Shown piece after piece: positions 16,361 to 25,370 of a stretch of 64,000 nucleotides of DNA. The position numbers and the translations under genes were made by a program. The notes under the pieces were generated by a model. It worked only from the letters and a program-made list of their open reading frames with translations, ran no database searches and was not told where the DNA came from. Numbering within the stretch: position 1 is the stretch's first letter; each line of letters starts with the position of its first letter. The stretch comes from Streptococcus cristatus (GTDB lineage: Bacteria; Bacillota; Bacilli; Lactobacillales; Streptococcaceae), in contig NZ_RJPR01000002.1 in assembly GCF_003943465.1 (NCBI RefSeq), forward strand, positions 239,032 through 303,031, read 5' to 3'.

Positions 16361-17548
16361 TTACCCTTTCATGGTGAGCACTTTGACAGCTTCAGGAAGA
16401 ACCAATTTCCCATCCACACGTTGGCTACCCAAGAATCCAACTTGACCACTAGTCGCATACAACTCGTTCAGACGTTTGAAGGAACGCCCTTGACGGTCAC
16501 TAATCCAATAGTGGGAGAAATCCCCAAAAGCAAGAACTTTTTGCCCAGAAGCAATTTCTGGGGCATAGCTTGACGTATAGTATGGTCGATTCAAAATCAT
16601 ATCTGGTACTCCTGCTTGAACAGATGGTTGCCAGATGTAATTTCCGTTGTTGTCCTTCAACTTACGCAGAGCCTTGATAGTAGAATCATTGAGAATCCAA
16701 ACGGAATTCTTACGGTAAGGTGACTTGAGAGAATGATAAAGGTCCATCACATCATCAAAGGTGATGTTGGCACCTGTTGAAGTAACCCCTTCAGTAACTG
16801 TGGTAAAGACACCAGTTGGTTTACCAGAACCATCACCAATCAAGAAGGCTTCTTCTTCCTTAGACCCAATGCGTCGAGCAAACTCTTCTGCCATATAGGA
16901 TTCAAGGTCAAAGACAGAGTCATGAATCAACTCCTCTGAAATCTTGATAGCTGTCCCAACCTTGTAAGCACCAAGAGTCACTTGGCCAAAGGTTTCTTCA
17001 CTCTCTGGGTAAGTACCATTTTCATCCATCCACGCAGCCGTACCATGACCTGTCACCACTGGAATCTTGCGCTCACCATTTGAGGTCTTGATAATGGTTG
17101 CCAAACGACGGAAGAAGTTCTCCTCTTCAAGAGCCTTAATCAAGCGGTTCTCGTATTCATCAGGTACCAAGTAACCACCTTGACCATCATTCCCAATGTT
17201 CAAGGTATTATTAACGTCAAAGAAATTCTTTTGACGCACATTTTTCCAGAATGATTGGTTGTAAACAGTTGAAGCCGTACCTGTCTTCTCATCACCACCA
17301 GCATCAGTTCGTGGTTGAGAGACAATAGCCGCGCTAGTTGCTTGTGACAGTTCACGCTCAATACGTTCTTGGCGTTCCAAACGGTCAATCTCTTTTCCAA
17401 GGTCAACCACTTCTTGTTCCAACTTATCGTAGTGTTCACTATCTTCCTGTGAAATCATGCCCTTTTCATCACGACATGAATCTAAGAAGTTCTTGGCTTT
17501 ATCCCAAACCTTGGCACGTTTTTCTCGTAGTTCTAAAATTTTGTCCAT
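16361..17548 (-). CDS. HK97-family major capsid protein
   Basis: A 395-residue capsid precursor. The first 100 residues are charged and coiled-coil, the scaffolding (delta) domain cleaved during maturation. The rest has the HK97 pattern: FFRRLATIIKTSNGERKIPV, the EEAFLIGDGSGKPTGVF segment and the SHYWISDRQGRSFKRLNELYA segment near the C-terminus. The ClpP-like protease directly upstream would remove the delta domain. Confidence 0.93.
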   Translation of the reverse strand: MDKILELREKRAKVWDKAKNFLDSCRDEKGMISQEDSEHYDKLEQEVVDLGKEIDRLERQERIERELSQATSAAIVSQPRTDAGGDEKTGTASTVYNQSFWKNVRQKNFFDVNNTLNIGNDGQGGYLVPDEYENRLIKALEEENFFRRLATIIKTSNGERKIPVVTGHGTAAWMDENGTYPESEETFGQVTLGAYKVGTAIKISEELIHDSVFDLESYMAEEFARRIGSKEEEAFLIGDGSGKPTGVFTTVTEGVTSTGANITFDDVMDLYHSLKSPYRKNSVWILNDSTIKALRKLKDNNGNYIWQPSVQAGVPDMILNRPYYTSSYAPEIASGQKVLAFGDFSHYWISDRQGRSFKRLNELYATSGQVGFLGSQRVDGKLVLPEAVKVLTMKG

Positions 17549-17563
17549 AGTATAAATGTCCTC

Positions 17564-18250
17564 CTAGGGTTTTAATAACTGTAGTCGTTTTTCCAAGGTG
17601 CTTACTGCAACCTTGGGTTTATCTATCAACTGTTCACACTTGGCGACCACTTGATTGGTTACTGTCTGCATTGAAAATGCATAGGCATCTTGTGACTCAT
17701 CATTGTCATGAGTGCCATCGAAGATAATCTGATCCGCAAAACCTAACTCAACTGCTTTCTTTGCATTGAGCCAAGTCTCTCCATCCATGAGGTTTGAGAG
17801 TTTCTGACGACTTAGAGATGTCTTAATCTCATAAGCGTTGATAATCGACTCCTTCACTTCATTTAGAAGCTGAATAGCTTTTTCCATCTCACGTTTGTCA
17901 CCACTCGCAAAAGTGGCCGGATTATGAATCATCATCATAGAGACTGGACTCATGTTTACAATTGTTCCAGCCATGGCAATGACAGATGCTGCACTAGCCG
18001 CAATGCCATCAATGTTTACGGTGACTGCTCCTTTATAATCCATTAACATGTTATAAATCTGAGCCGCCGCAAAGACATCTCCACCCGGGCTATTAATCCA
18101 AAGTGTGATATCTCCTTGTTCTGAAAGCAGTTCATCTTTAAAGAGTTGAGGAGTTACCTCATCCCCAAACCAAGATTCACTGGCAATCACACCATTTAAA
18201 AAGAGGGTTCGTTCCCCCTCATTTTTGGCCCAATTCCAAAATTTATGCAT
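17564..18250 (-). CDS. ClpP-like prohead protease
   Basis: A 228-residue serine protease of the S14 type used by HK97-like phages for head maturation. Visible motifs are INSPGGDVFAAAQIY, the catalytic serine region AASAASVIAMAG and the catalytic histidine in MMMIHNPAT. It lies between portal and capsid genes and overlaps the portal by 8 nt. Confidence 0.92.
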   Translation of the reverse strand: MHKFWNWAKNEGERTLFLNGVIASESWFGDEVTPQLFKDELLSEQGDITLWINSPGGDVFAAAQIYNMLMDYKGAVTVNIDGIAASAASVIAMAGTIVNMSPVSMMMIHNPATFASGDKREMEKAIQLLNEVKESIINAYEIKTSLSRQKLSNLMDGETWLNAKKAVELGFADQIIFDGTHDNDESQDAYAFSMQTVTNQVVAKCEQLIDKPKVAVSTLEKRLQLLKP

Positions 18251-19484
18251 CTTTGATAAAACCTCCTGCGTCTTCTAACTTGGTCATGTTGCCATTGACC
18301 AAGTAAAGGTCACCACCTTCTTCTTTTGAAAGTGGGTTCATGTCCTCTAAGCGTCTAATATCATTTGTTGACAACCAACCATTTTGACGGCCTATGGCAT
18401 AGCCATTCATCCGACTCTGGTAGTCCCCTCTTAACAAACCGTCCACATTGAACTTGATAAAGTAGGTCTTCTTCTCATCAGGTAAAAGCAGAGCTTTTTG
18501 AAAGGCTTGTTCAAATCGAACTACCCAAGGATCTAGCGTGTACTTCACAAACTCCAAGGACTGTTGTTCTATATTTGAAAAGGAAGATTTCTCCAAGTCA
18601 CCGACCATATGAGGTGGTATCCGATAGAGTCTTGCAATTTCATTGATTTGAAACTTACGTGTCTCTAAGAACTGGGCTTCATTGGGTGGAATCCCAATAG
18701 TCTTATAGATCATGCCTTCTTCAAGGACAGCAACCTTATGGCTATTGTTTGTGCCTTGATAGACTTGATTCCACGACTCTCTAACCTTACTGGGGTCTTT
18801 GAGAATACCGGGATGTTCCAAAACACCTCCGGGATTCGCACCGTTCGCAAAGAATGATGCACCATACTCTTCAGTCGCCAAGGTCATACCAACGGCATTT
18901 TTTGCCATAGCAATCGGTGAGTAGCCAATTAAACCATCAAAGCCAAGGCCAGGAACATGTAAAACCTCACTTTTTTTGAGAATGATATTTCCTTTATCTT
19001 TGAAGTTCGGGTTGTCCTCTTCACTACGTTGATAAACATAGTAGAGTTCACCCTTATCATCACGCTTGACGGTCATCCTATCTGGCAACAAGGGATACAA
19101 GGCTAAGACCTGCCCTCTTCCATCACGAATAATCTGGGCATAAGCATTGCCCCAAATCAATAGATGACTCATGAGTGTCTCACGAAAGACAAAGGATGTC
19201 ATGTCTGGATTTGGTTCATCATGAAGTAGGTAATAGAGCTGATGATTAACATCTTGTTCCTTGCCTTCATCCGTATGCTTGTAAACATGAATGGGGAGAC
19301 TGGCAATCGCCTCAGCTAAAATTCGCACACAGGCATAGACTGCAGTGGTTTGAAGAGCTGTCATTTCATTGACATTCTTCCCTGATGTGGTTCGTCCAAA
19401 GAGGTACGAAAAATCCGACCCCTCATACGAGTTGGTCGGTTTGTCTCTTGCCCTCTTTAAGCCTATCAATTCTAAGATTCCCAT
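18243..19484 (-). CDS. Portal protein, HK97 family
   Basis: The 413-residue protein forms the dodecameric DNA gate of the head. Signatures are TTAVYACVRILAEAIASLP, the NPDMTSFVFRETLMSHLLIWGNAYA segment (split here as in the family) and IARLYRIPPHMVGDL near 290. It lies in standard order after the terminase. The start has a GGAGG site 8 nt upstream. Confidence 0.93.
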   Translation of the reverse strand: MGILELIGLKRARDKPTNSYEGSDFSYLFGRTTSGKNVNEMTALQTTAVYACVRILAEAIASLPIHVYKHTDEGKEQDVNHQLYYLLHDEPNPDMTSFVFRETLMSHLLIWGNAYAQIIRDGRGQVLALYPLLPDRMTVKRDDKGELYYVYQRSEEDNPNFKDKGNIILKKSEVLHVPGLGFDGLIGYSPIAMAKNAVGMTLATEEYGASFFANGANPGGVLEHPGILKDPSKVRESWNQVYQGTNNSHKVAVLEEGMIYKTIGIPPNEAQFLETRKFQINEIARLYRIPPHMVGDLEKSSFSNIEQQSLEFVKYTLDPWVVRFEQAFQKALLLPDEKKTYFIKFNVDGLLRGDYQSRMNGYAIGRQNGWLSTNDIRRLEDMNPLSKEEGGDLYLVNGNMTKLEDAGGFIKDA

Positions 19485-19495
19485 AGAGCCTCCTT

Positions 19496-21088
19496 CTAAA
19501 AACTCAAAATTCCTCGCTGGTCGTAAATACTACCATCATCACCTTTATGACGGATACAACGGTCTAGTCCCATAATGAGAGCTACAATCCCATCAATCTT
19601 ATCGACTGACTTCTCTTTGTCTGGCTTGATGTTACCAGCTGGATCTTGCCTCATGACCACATTTTGAGCCATCCATTTCAAAACTGGATGACCAGCGTGT
19701 GTGACCCTGCCCTCCATCATGAGTTTGTATAATTCCTTAGATGGTGGTGACATATCTTTATATCCCTGACCAAATGGCACTACAGTTAAGCCCATATCCT
19801 CCAAGTTTTGAACCATCTGTGTCGCATTCCAACGGTCGTAAGCAATTTCTTTGATGTTAAACTTAGTAGATAAGTCTTCGATAAAACGCTCAATAAAGCC
19901 ATAATGTACCACATTCCCTTCGGTTGTTTTGAGATAGCCTTGACGTTCCCAAACATCATAAAGAACATGGTCACGTCGACATCTCAAAGGTAGCGTGTCT
20001 TCTGGCAACCAAAAGTAGGGCAACACAATGTAAGATTCATCCTCAGTCCGTGGTGGAAACACTAAAACAAAGGCAGTAATGTCAGACGTACTTGATAAGT
20101 CAAGCCCTGCATAACACTCTCGACCAAGCAGACTACTTTCAACTATCGGTCTATTTCCTTTGTCATAGACATGTTCCGCAATCCACGTCACCGTGGAACT
20201 TGTCCACATATTCAAACGGAGTTGCTTAAAAACATTTTCTTCAGCTGGATTGTCGATGGCATTTCGATAGGCTTCACGCACACGGTCAATCTGAATGGTG
20301 TGACCCAATGATGGATTTGCCTTATACCAATTTTCTTCATCCTGCCAATCCTCATCATTAGCTAGGCCATAAACAACTGGGTAGAACGTTTCATCTTTCT
20401 TTCGTCCAGACAAGATATCTAGTGCCTTCGTATGAAGTTCATAACAGATAGAGTTCTTATCTGTACCTGCGGTAGTGATGATAAAAAATAGTGGTTGTTC
20501 ACGCGCATCACCAGAACCTTTGGTAAGAACATCATAGAGATGGCGGTTGGGTTGAGCATGGATTTCATCAAAGACAAGACCTGACACATTAAGTCCGTGC
20601 TTTGTCCCAGTCTCCGCAGATAGCACTTGATAAAAACCTGCATTATTGTAATTAACAATGCGTTTGGTTGCTCCCATGATTTTGGATCGCTTGTTTAATG
20701 GGTTTGACATCCCTACCATTTGCTTGGCCACATCAAATACAATGGAGGCTTGGTTTCTATCACAAGCAGCACCGTAAACTTCAGCACTTGCTTCACCATC
20801 CGCATATAACAGATAGAGGGCAATGGCAGCCGCAAGCTCACTCTTACCATTTTTCTTTGGAATCTCTACATAAGCGGAGAGAAACTGTCTGTTTCCATCC
20901 TCTTTCACAATTCCAAATAAGTCACGAATAATCTGTTCCTGCCATGGTAAAAGTAAAAAGTGCTTACCTGCCCACTTCCCTTTGGTGTGTTTAAGATTTT
21001 GGATAAAGGCTACCGCCCTATCCGCTTTCTTCTCATCGTAGTGTGAGGTAGGCAACATAAAAGGACTTGGTTTATAGTGATAAGTCAT
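19496..21088 (-). CDS. Terminase large subunit
   Basis: The 530-residue packaging motor has an N-terminal ATPase with a Walker A variant in EIPKKNGKSE (about 75-85), a Walker B ending in FDEIH near 173, and a C-terminal nuclease domain with conserved aspartates (GLDLSSTSD near 330). It belongs to the phage terminase-like family used by HK97-type cos phages. Directly follows the small subunit with a 1-nt gap. Confidence 0.93.
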   Translation of the reverse strand: MTYHYKPSPFMLPTSHYDEKKADRAVAFIQNLKHTKGKWAGKHFLLLPWQEQIIRDLFGIVKEDGNRQFLSAYVEIPKKNGKSELAAAIALYLLYADGEASAEVYGAACDRNQASIVFDVAKQMVGMSNPLNKRSKIMGATKRIVNYNNAGFYQVLSAETGTKHGLNVSGLVFDEIHAQPNRHLYDVLTKGSGDAREQPLFFIITTAGTDKNSICYELHTKALDILSGRKKDETFYPVVYGLANDEDWQDEENWYKANPSLGHTIQIDRVREAYRNAIDNPAEENVFKQLRLNMWTSSTVTWIAEHVYDKGNRPIVESSLLGRECYAGLDLSSTSDITAFVLVFPPRTEDESYIVLPYFWLPEDTLPLRCRRDHVLYDVWERQGYLKTTEGNVVHYGFIERFIEDLSTKFNIKEIAYDRWNATQMVQNLEDMGLTVVPFGQGYKDMSPPSKELYKLMMEGRVTHAGHPVLKWMAQNVVMRQDPAGNIKPDKEKSVDKIDGIVALIMGLDRCIRHKGDDGSIYDQRGILSF

Positions 21089-21089
21089 C

Positions 21090-21566
21090 CTATACCTCCC
21101 TCAATAGACTTTCCATTTCATCTTGTTCTCCATCACTACTATCAGCCTGTATTCGACTTCTTGCAGAAGGGGTTAGACCAAACTGCTCGGAGAACTTGAG
21201 CATGATTTTCATGTTGGTTTGAGCAATGGAAACTTGTGGAACCTGCTGGAGGTAGCCGTTCGGTGTTTTGATAATAGAGCCATGTTTCGTTAGGAACTCT
21301 TCTGCCTCTTTCCATCTAGCGTACGCTTGACAGTATCCTGCAAAAGCCGTCATATCCATATCTGTCAAAAGACCCATGGACTCGAGCACCTTGCTCATGC
21401 GTTTCCATTCTTTCTTGGCATCCTCTTCTAACCACGATGGGCATCGAGGAGCTTTCTTAGTTGGTTTAGGTTCTTTATGGTTGAGAGGACGCTTACCTAA
21501 GTTACCTTCAAGAACTTTTAAACCAGTTGGTTTTGGTTTACGTCCACGCTGTGCCAGGTCGCTCAC
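21090..21566 (-). CDS. Terminase small subunit, P27 family
   Basis: A 158-residue P27-family small terminase that recognises the packaging site. It shows the RGRKPKPTGLKVLEGNLGKR N-terminus and a central helix set (TKKAPRCPSWLEEDAKKEWK). The start is uncertain: the GTG at 21564-21566 lies against the AGGAG sequence with no spacing, and a CTG nine nt later has better spacing. A terminator-like hairpin lies just upstream. Confidence 0.88.
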   Translation of the reverse strand: MSDLAQRGRKPKPTGLKVLEGNLGKRPLNHKEPKPTKKAPRCPSWLEEDAKKEWKRMSKVLESMGLLTDMDMTAFAGYCQAYARWKEAEEFLTKHGSIIKTPNGYLQQVPQVSIAQTNMKIMLKFSEQFGLTPSARSRIQADSSDGEQDEMESLLREV

Positions 21567-21593
21567 CTCCTATCTTCCATTTTTCTGACACGC

Positions 21594-21614
21594 AAAAAGG
21601 CCTCTTGCGAGACC
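21594..21614 (-). terminator. Terminator before terminase genes
   Basis: A short GC-rich stem (GGTCTC/GAGGCC with GCAA tetraloop, 21599-21614) is followed on the minus strand by five U. It ends the small-gene cassette at 21649-21872 and lies just upstream of the terminase ribosome site, so late transcripts must read through or start after it. Confidence 0.7.
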
Positions 21615-21648
21615 CTTTCGGTTTATTGTAATTGTTCAAAAGCCCATT

Positions 21649-21872
21649 TTACTGCATGCCCAAATCTTGAAATGTTTCTTCAGCTTCAATGATTCTGTCA
21701 AACTTTCTTTCAAAGTTATCAAAGTCTTCTAGGCTATCTATGGTTTCATAGATATGAAGTCCAACCCCTTTGTATCCATTGAAAGCTACAATCACCCAAT
21801 CTATGTAAGGGATGATACTTGAGGTTGTTCCATAGTTTGAAACATTTTTTCAAGTGTTGTGGATGTTGACAT
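21649..21872 (-). pseudogene. Small phage gene with frameshift in an A-run
   Basis: From the ATG at 21872 the frame reads MSTSTTLEKMF and soon stops. After a -1 shift at a six-A run (21845-21850), an open frame continues for about 60 codons (SNYGTTSSIIPYIDWV, then a helical acidic tail ending DLGMQ). One extra A would restore a 74-residue protein. The gene has a GAGGAG site and the shared ACTGG-N19-GTAATAT promoter, and ends in a terminator. Loss of one base, a sequencing error or true slippage are all possible. Function unknown. Confidence 0.65.
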
Positions 21873-21902
21873 TTTTTGTTCTCCTCTTCTTTTGTTGTGA
21901 AC

Positions 21903-21933
21903 ATATTACCTCTAAAGGAGTTTAATAGCCAGT
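21903..21933 (-). promoter_or_regulatory. Shared small-gene promoter, copy 1
   Basis: On the minus strand ACTGG (21929-21933), 19 nt, then GTAATAT (21903-21909), followed about 30 nt later by the start codon. Seen as a promoter it is TGGCTA-N17-TAATAT. Three more copies with the same spacing precede other small genes. Confidence 0.65.
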
Positions 21934-21949
21934 TATAAGCTCACTATTA

Positions 21950-22174
21950 TCAATTATAATCTGCTATTATTTCTTTAAAAACTTCCCTATCCAAAGCATT
22001 CATTGCATCTAATGAGACCCCACGATGGTAAGCATACACAAGATGACCGTCACGTTTCAAGGTCAAATGAGCAATCTATTCACCATTGATATAACTTGGG
22101 TCAGTTGAAGATTCTCTGAGCAAATCGCAGACATAATGTCTCTCACCTCTATCAATGACTACCAACTCCCACAT
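21950..22174 (-). pseudogene. Small phage gene with an in-frame amber stop
   Basis: A 75-codon frame from ATG 22174 to TGA 21950 is interrupted at codon 33 by TAG (22076-22078), where a CAG glutamine codon would be expected. The text around it (WELVVIDRGERHYVCDLL, then IAHLTLKRDGHLVYAYHRG) reads as one small conserved phage protein of unknown function. The start is 5 nt after the DUF4314 gene's stop, suggesting coupling. Confidence 0.65.
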
Positions 22175-22178
22175 AGCC

Positions 22179-22391
22179 TTATTCCACCTTTACTATCCTA
22201 TCAACTCCATAGACGACACTCAGCCCACTACCATTATCCCAATGAACTAAAACTGAAGCTAAGTCGTCATGTCCATAGACAGTACCTAGCGTTCCAATAG
22301 GTGGTGGAAATGGATCATCCATTTCAAGTAGTTTAACTCGACAGCCTACAGGGTATAAACATTCAACTCTTTCTTTTGCACCGTTATTCAT
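22179..22391 (-). CDS. DUF4314 family small protein
   Basis: The 70-residue protein, starting at the ATG after AAGGAGG, shows the DUF4314 pattern: GCRVKLLEMDDPFPPP, GTLGTVYGHDD, then LVHWDNGSGLSVVYGVD. This is a compact beta-barrel found in Gram-positive phages and mobile elements, with no established function. It has the shared ACTGG-N19-GTAATAT promoter in front. An upstream in-frame ATG lies inside that promoter region and is unlikely to be used. Confidence 0.75.
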   Translation of the reverse strand: MNNGAKERVECLYPVGCRVKLLEMDDPFPPPIGTLGTVYGHDDLASVLVHWDNGSGLSVVYGVDRIVKVE

Positions 22392-22420
22392 TGTGAAGCC
22401 TCCTTCTTTTTGGTAGCTGT

Positions 22421-22451
22421 ATATTACCATTAGTACCAAACACTATCCAGT
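22421..22451 (-). promoter_or_regulatory. Shared small-gene promoter, copy 2
   Basis: ACTGG (22447-22451), 19 nt, GTAATAT (22421-22427) on the minus strand, 29 nt before the DUF4314 start. As a promoter: TGGATA-N17-TAATAT. It lies in the 62-nt gap after the C5 methylase stop. Confidence 0.7.
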
Positions 22452-22453
22452 AA

Positions 22454-23722
22454 TCATCTAAGATTTAAGCAAGAAAGAATAGCCTTTCCAATCGCATAAA
22501 CAACGGTAACTGTTACACCATTACCTGCTTGTTTGTAGAGTTGGGCATCAGAGTTTACGGCTTGAGCTTTCTCAAAGAGGTCATCCGTGAAACCTTGAAG
22601 TCTAAAACACTCACGAGGTGTTAATCGTCTGATTTTAACCATTCGACCATTCCAGACCACCACACCCATTTGACCACTGCAAGAGAGGTTATGAGCAATG
22701 CCCTTACCTACTCTTGCTCGTTTCGTTGGAGATGCTGGATAAGATAAATCAACAGAGTCACCAAGTTCTGCCACTTGATACCCTTGCTTTGTACCGTTCC
22801 TTACTTTAATTCCTTCTACAACTCCGTGTCTGTCTTGAGAAGTTAAGGTAAACATAGGCTCACCTTTCTCTTTTAATCGACGACCATTTTGACGTTTGTT
22901 CACTCGGTCTGGAGTTAGAATAGGTTGTACTTCCATCACACCAGAGTTCATGGCTGTCCTCTTGGTAGAACCTGCTGTGTAACGAGCAGTGATGCACCGT
23001 GCTTGGTCTGTTACCTTTGGTTTGGTTGTAGATTGGTCAATCAAGTAAAGCCCTGTCTTTGCCCCAACACCGCCACCAGTGCCAACTAAAGTTGTAGAAA
23101 TACCGTCCGTATCATAGACACGATAGGACTGCATACCTCCTACAAGTTGCTTAAGATTGCCACTGCTTTCTGGCTGGAGAGGTAATACTTGTCGTCTACC
23201 TCTGCTTCTAAGATGTCCGATAGTGTAGACACGTTCTCGGTTTTGGGGAACTCCGTAATCTTTGGAATTGAACACTTGCCATTCAAGGTCGTACCCTGCT
23301 TCGTCCAGTTCAAGGAGATAGTCGAGGAAATCGACTCCTCTGCGACTTGATAAAAGTCCCTTAACATTCTCAAGGATGAGCCACTCGGGCTTATCTTCTT
23401 CACTTTGGCTCTTGAGGAGGTCAACGAGTGTAAAAAAGAGTCCACTTCTTTCAGCTCGTAGTCCAGCTCGCTTTCCTGCGATAGACACATTTTGGCAAGG
23501 ACTTCCCGCAGTCCATATATCTGCTTTTGGAATGTCATTTGGCTTAAGTTTTGTAATATCATCTGAATACCATTCTCCTTCCGTATCATACATGGCTTGG
23601 TAACTTCTAACCGCAAATTTATCCTTTTCACAATAACCAATGCAGGTCATCCCAGCCAGCTCAAGTCCACGTCTAAAACCACCAATACCTGCGAAGAAAT
23701 CAATGAAGGTTAACTGATTCAT
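22454..23722 (-). CDS. DNA (cytosine-5-)-methyltransferase
   Basis: A 422-residue C5 methylase that transfers a methyl group from SAM to cytosine in DNA. Motif I (FIDFFAGIGGFRRG, 6-19), motif IV with catalytic Cys76 in GSPCQ, motif VI ENVKG, motif VIII QNRERVY, and motifs IX-X (RLTPRECFRLQGF, QAGNG) are all present. No restriction enzyme is next to it, so it is probably a phage orphan methylase that protects element DNA from host restriction. Its start overlaps the stop of the ParB-fused methylase by 4 nt, and a SAM synthetase lies in the same module. Confidence 0.92.
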   Translation of the reverse strand: MNQLTFIDFFAGIGGFRRGLELAGMTCIGYCEKDKFAVRSYQAMYDTEGEWYSDDITKLKPNDIPKADIWTAGSPCQNVSIAGKRAGLRAERSGLFFTLVDLLKSQSEEDKPEWLILENVKGLLSSRRGVDFLDYLLELDEAGYDLEWQVFNSKDYGVPQNRERVYTIGHLRSRGRRQVLPLQPESSGNLKQLVGGMQSYRVYDTDGISTTLVGTGGGVGAKTGLYLIDQSTTKPKVTDQARCITARYTAGSTKRTAMNSGVMEVQPILTPDRVNKRQNGRRLKEKGEPMFTLTSQDRHGVVEGIKVRNGTKQGYQVAELGDSVDLSYPASPTKRARVGKGIAHNLSCSGQMGVVVWNGRMVKIRRLTPRECFRLQGFTDDLFEKAQAVNSDAQLYKQAGNGVTVTVVYAIGKAILSCLNLR

Positions 23723-24969
23723 ACTGACACCTCAACTAAATCCGCATACTTGATTTCTTTCCCATCTCGCATAACCTTGATTGATTGGTCACCAGTCGCT
23801 TCAAAGTAACGTTTCACAATCACGTCCACAAACTTCTCATCCAATTCAATACCATAACAAATCCGACCTGTTTCTTCACAAGCGATCAAGGTTGACCCAC
23901 TTCCAAGGAATGGATCAAGGACGACTGTTCCACGCATGGATGAGTTTTGAATGGGATAGGCCATCAATTGAATTGGTTTCATGGTTGGGTGCTCTTTGCT
24001 TAACTTAGGACGGTCGTATTCCCAAATGGTAGTTTGTTTGCGGTCAGAAAACCATTGGTGTTTCCCTTTGTTCTTCCAACCAAAGAGACAAGGCTCATGT
24101 TGCCACTGATAAGGGCTGCGACCAAGAACAAGTGAGTTCTTTTTCCAGATGCAGCATCCACTCAAGTAAAAGCCTGCATCTTTGAACGCTTTACGGAAGT
24201 TATACCCTTCCGTATCAGCATGAAAAACATAGATAGAGGCATCGGACTCCATGTTCTGTTCAACATTAACGAACATAGCAAATAAGAACTTATAGAAGTC
24301 AGAGTCACTCATATTGTCGTTCTTAATTTTACCTGCTGTCTCTTCCACATTGACGTTATAAGGTGGGTCTGTCAAAACTAAGTTAGCTTTCTTATCCCCC
24401 ATCAATGTGATGTAAGTTTCTGGCAAGGTAGAGTCGCCACAAATGACTTGATGTTTTCCTAAGTACCAAATGTCACCTTGTTTAGCAACAGTTGGTTTCT
24501 TGAGTTCTTCATCCACATCAAAGTCATCCTCATTGACTTCCTTGTTATGGACCTTAGAAAAAAGCTGGTCAATTTCTGGGAATTCAAAACCAGTTAGGTC
24601 TGTATCAAAGTCAGCTTCTTGTAAGTCCAACATCAAATCCGCAAGCAACTCTTCATTCCAGCTACCAGTGATTTTATTTAGGGCAACGTTCAGTGCCTTA
24701 ACCTTATTCTCATCTTCAATATGGACTTGAACGCACTGTACTTCTTTAAAGCCCAAGTCCTTCAAGACCGTCAGTCGTTGATGACCACCAATGATAGTCA
24801 TATCATAGTTGACAATAATAGGTTCGACATAACCAAACTCTTGAATCGACCGTTTGATTTTTTCGTATTCCTTGTCGCCCTTTTTGAGAGCCTTCCTTGG
24901 GTTATAACTAGCTGAATTAAGTTGGTCAACTGTTAATGTTAACCATGTCATACTTTCTTTCGTCATCAT
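23719..24969 (-). CDS. ParB-domain DNA N-methyltransferase
   Basis: This 416-residue protein fuses an N-terminal ParB/sulfiredoxin-like nuclease-fold domain (residues about 8-110, including TIIGGHQR at 58-65) to an N4/N6 methylase. The methylase has motif IV LTDPPY (199-204) preceding motif I (DPFLGSGST near 354-362), the beta-class order. It likely modifies adenine or N4-cytosine in a specific site. Such ParB-methylase fusions are common in phages and conjugative elements. Neighbours are the C5 methylase downstream and a zinc-finger gene upstream, each overlapping by 4 nt. Confidence 0.9.
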   Translation of the reverse strand: MMTKESMTWLTLTVDQLNSASYNPRKALKKGDKEYEKIKRSIQEFGYVEPIIVNYDMTIIGGHQRLTVLKDLGFKEVQCVQVHIEDENKVKALNVALNKITGSWNEELLADLMLDLQEADFDTDLTGFEFPEIDQLFSKVHNKEVNEDDFDVDEELKKPTVAKQGDIWYLGKHQVICGDSTLPETYITLMGDKKANLVLTDPPYNVNVEETAGKIKNDNMSDSDFYKFLFAMFVNVEQNMESDASIYVFHADTEGYNFRKAFKDAGFYLSGCCIWKKNSLVLGRSPYQWQHEPCLFGWKNKGKHQWFSDRKQTTIWEYDRPKLSKEHPTMKPIQLMAYPIQNSSMRGTVVLDPFLGSGSTLIACEETGRICYGIELDEKFVDVIVKRYFEATGDQSIKVMRDGKEIKYADLVEVSV

Positions 24970-25370
24970 GTCCTCCGTGGTGTTCTTGCGCAGGTTCTGC
25001 TACAAAATTTTCTTCTAGGGCTACCATAAGCTGTGAAGGTCTTACCGCACAGTTCACAAACATGGCTATCCGCTTTTTCAGGATGTTGCGTCACCCAATT
25101 CTTACGACGGCAACTGTCTGAGCAGAATTGTTTCGTTCTCCCTTTACGAGGTTGCTCAATGGGTTTCAAACATTCTTTGCACAATTGTCCATTTCTTTGT
25201 CCGTCAGAAATCATAGCCACTACTGCCTGACCATAACCCTTTAGATGAGGGTTAGTACTGCAGTAGCGTTTGACTGCCGTCAGACTGAGGTCAAGCAAGT
25301 TTGCGATTTTGCGATAGCCCAGACCCTCGTTTCTCATTTTCCACACTTGTTTTGCTTTAAAATCGTTCAT
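24966..25370 (-). CDS. HTH and double zinc-finger protein
   Basis: The 134-residue protein starts with a helix-turn-helix of the resolvase or sigma type (GLGYRKIANLLDLSLTAVKRY, split as GLGYRKIANLL and LSLTAVKRY). Two Cys4-type zinc fingers follow (CKECLKP with CSDSC; CELCGKT with CSRTC). It is likely a DNA-binding regulator or methylase accessory. It overlaps the ParB-methylase start by 4 nt. No catalytic motif is visible. Confidence 0.75.
   Translation of the reverse strand: MNDFKAKQVWKMRNEGLGYRKIANLLDLSLTAVKRYCSTNPHLKGYGQAVVAMISDGQRNGQLCKECLKPIEQPRKGRTKQFCSDSCRRKNWVTQHPEKADSHVCELCGKTFTAYGSPRRKFCSRTCARTPRRT

Noticed and set aside
21845..21850. Six-A run as a programmed frameshift site
   Set aside because: The run is not in the X XXY YYZ register of its zero frame (GAA AAA ATG), unlike the clean site at 14117, so mutation or error is preferred.
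23140..23640. 166-codon open frame overlapping the C5 methylase on the same strand
   Set aside because: The methylase frame carries all ten motifs; this frame has a low-complexity Ser/Lys composition and no start signal.
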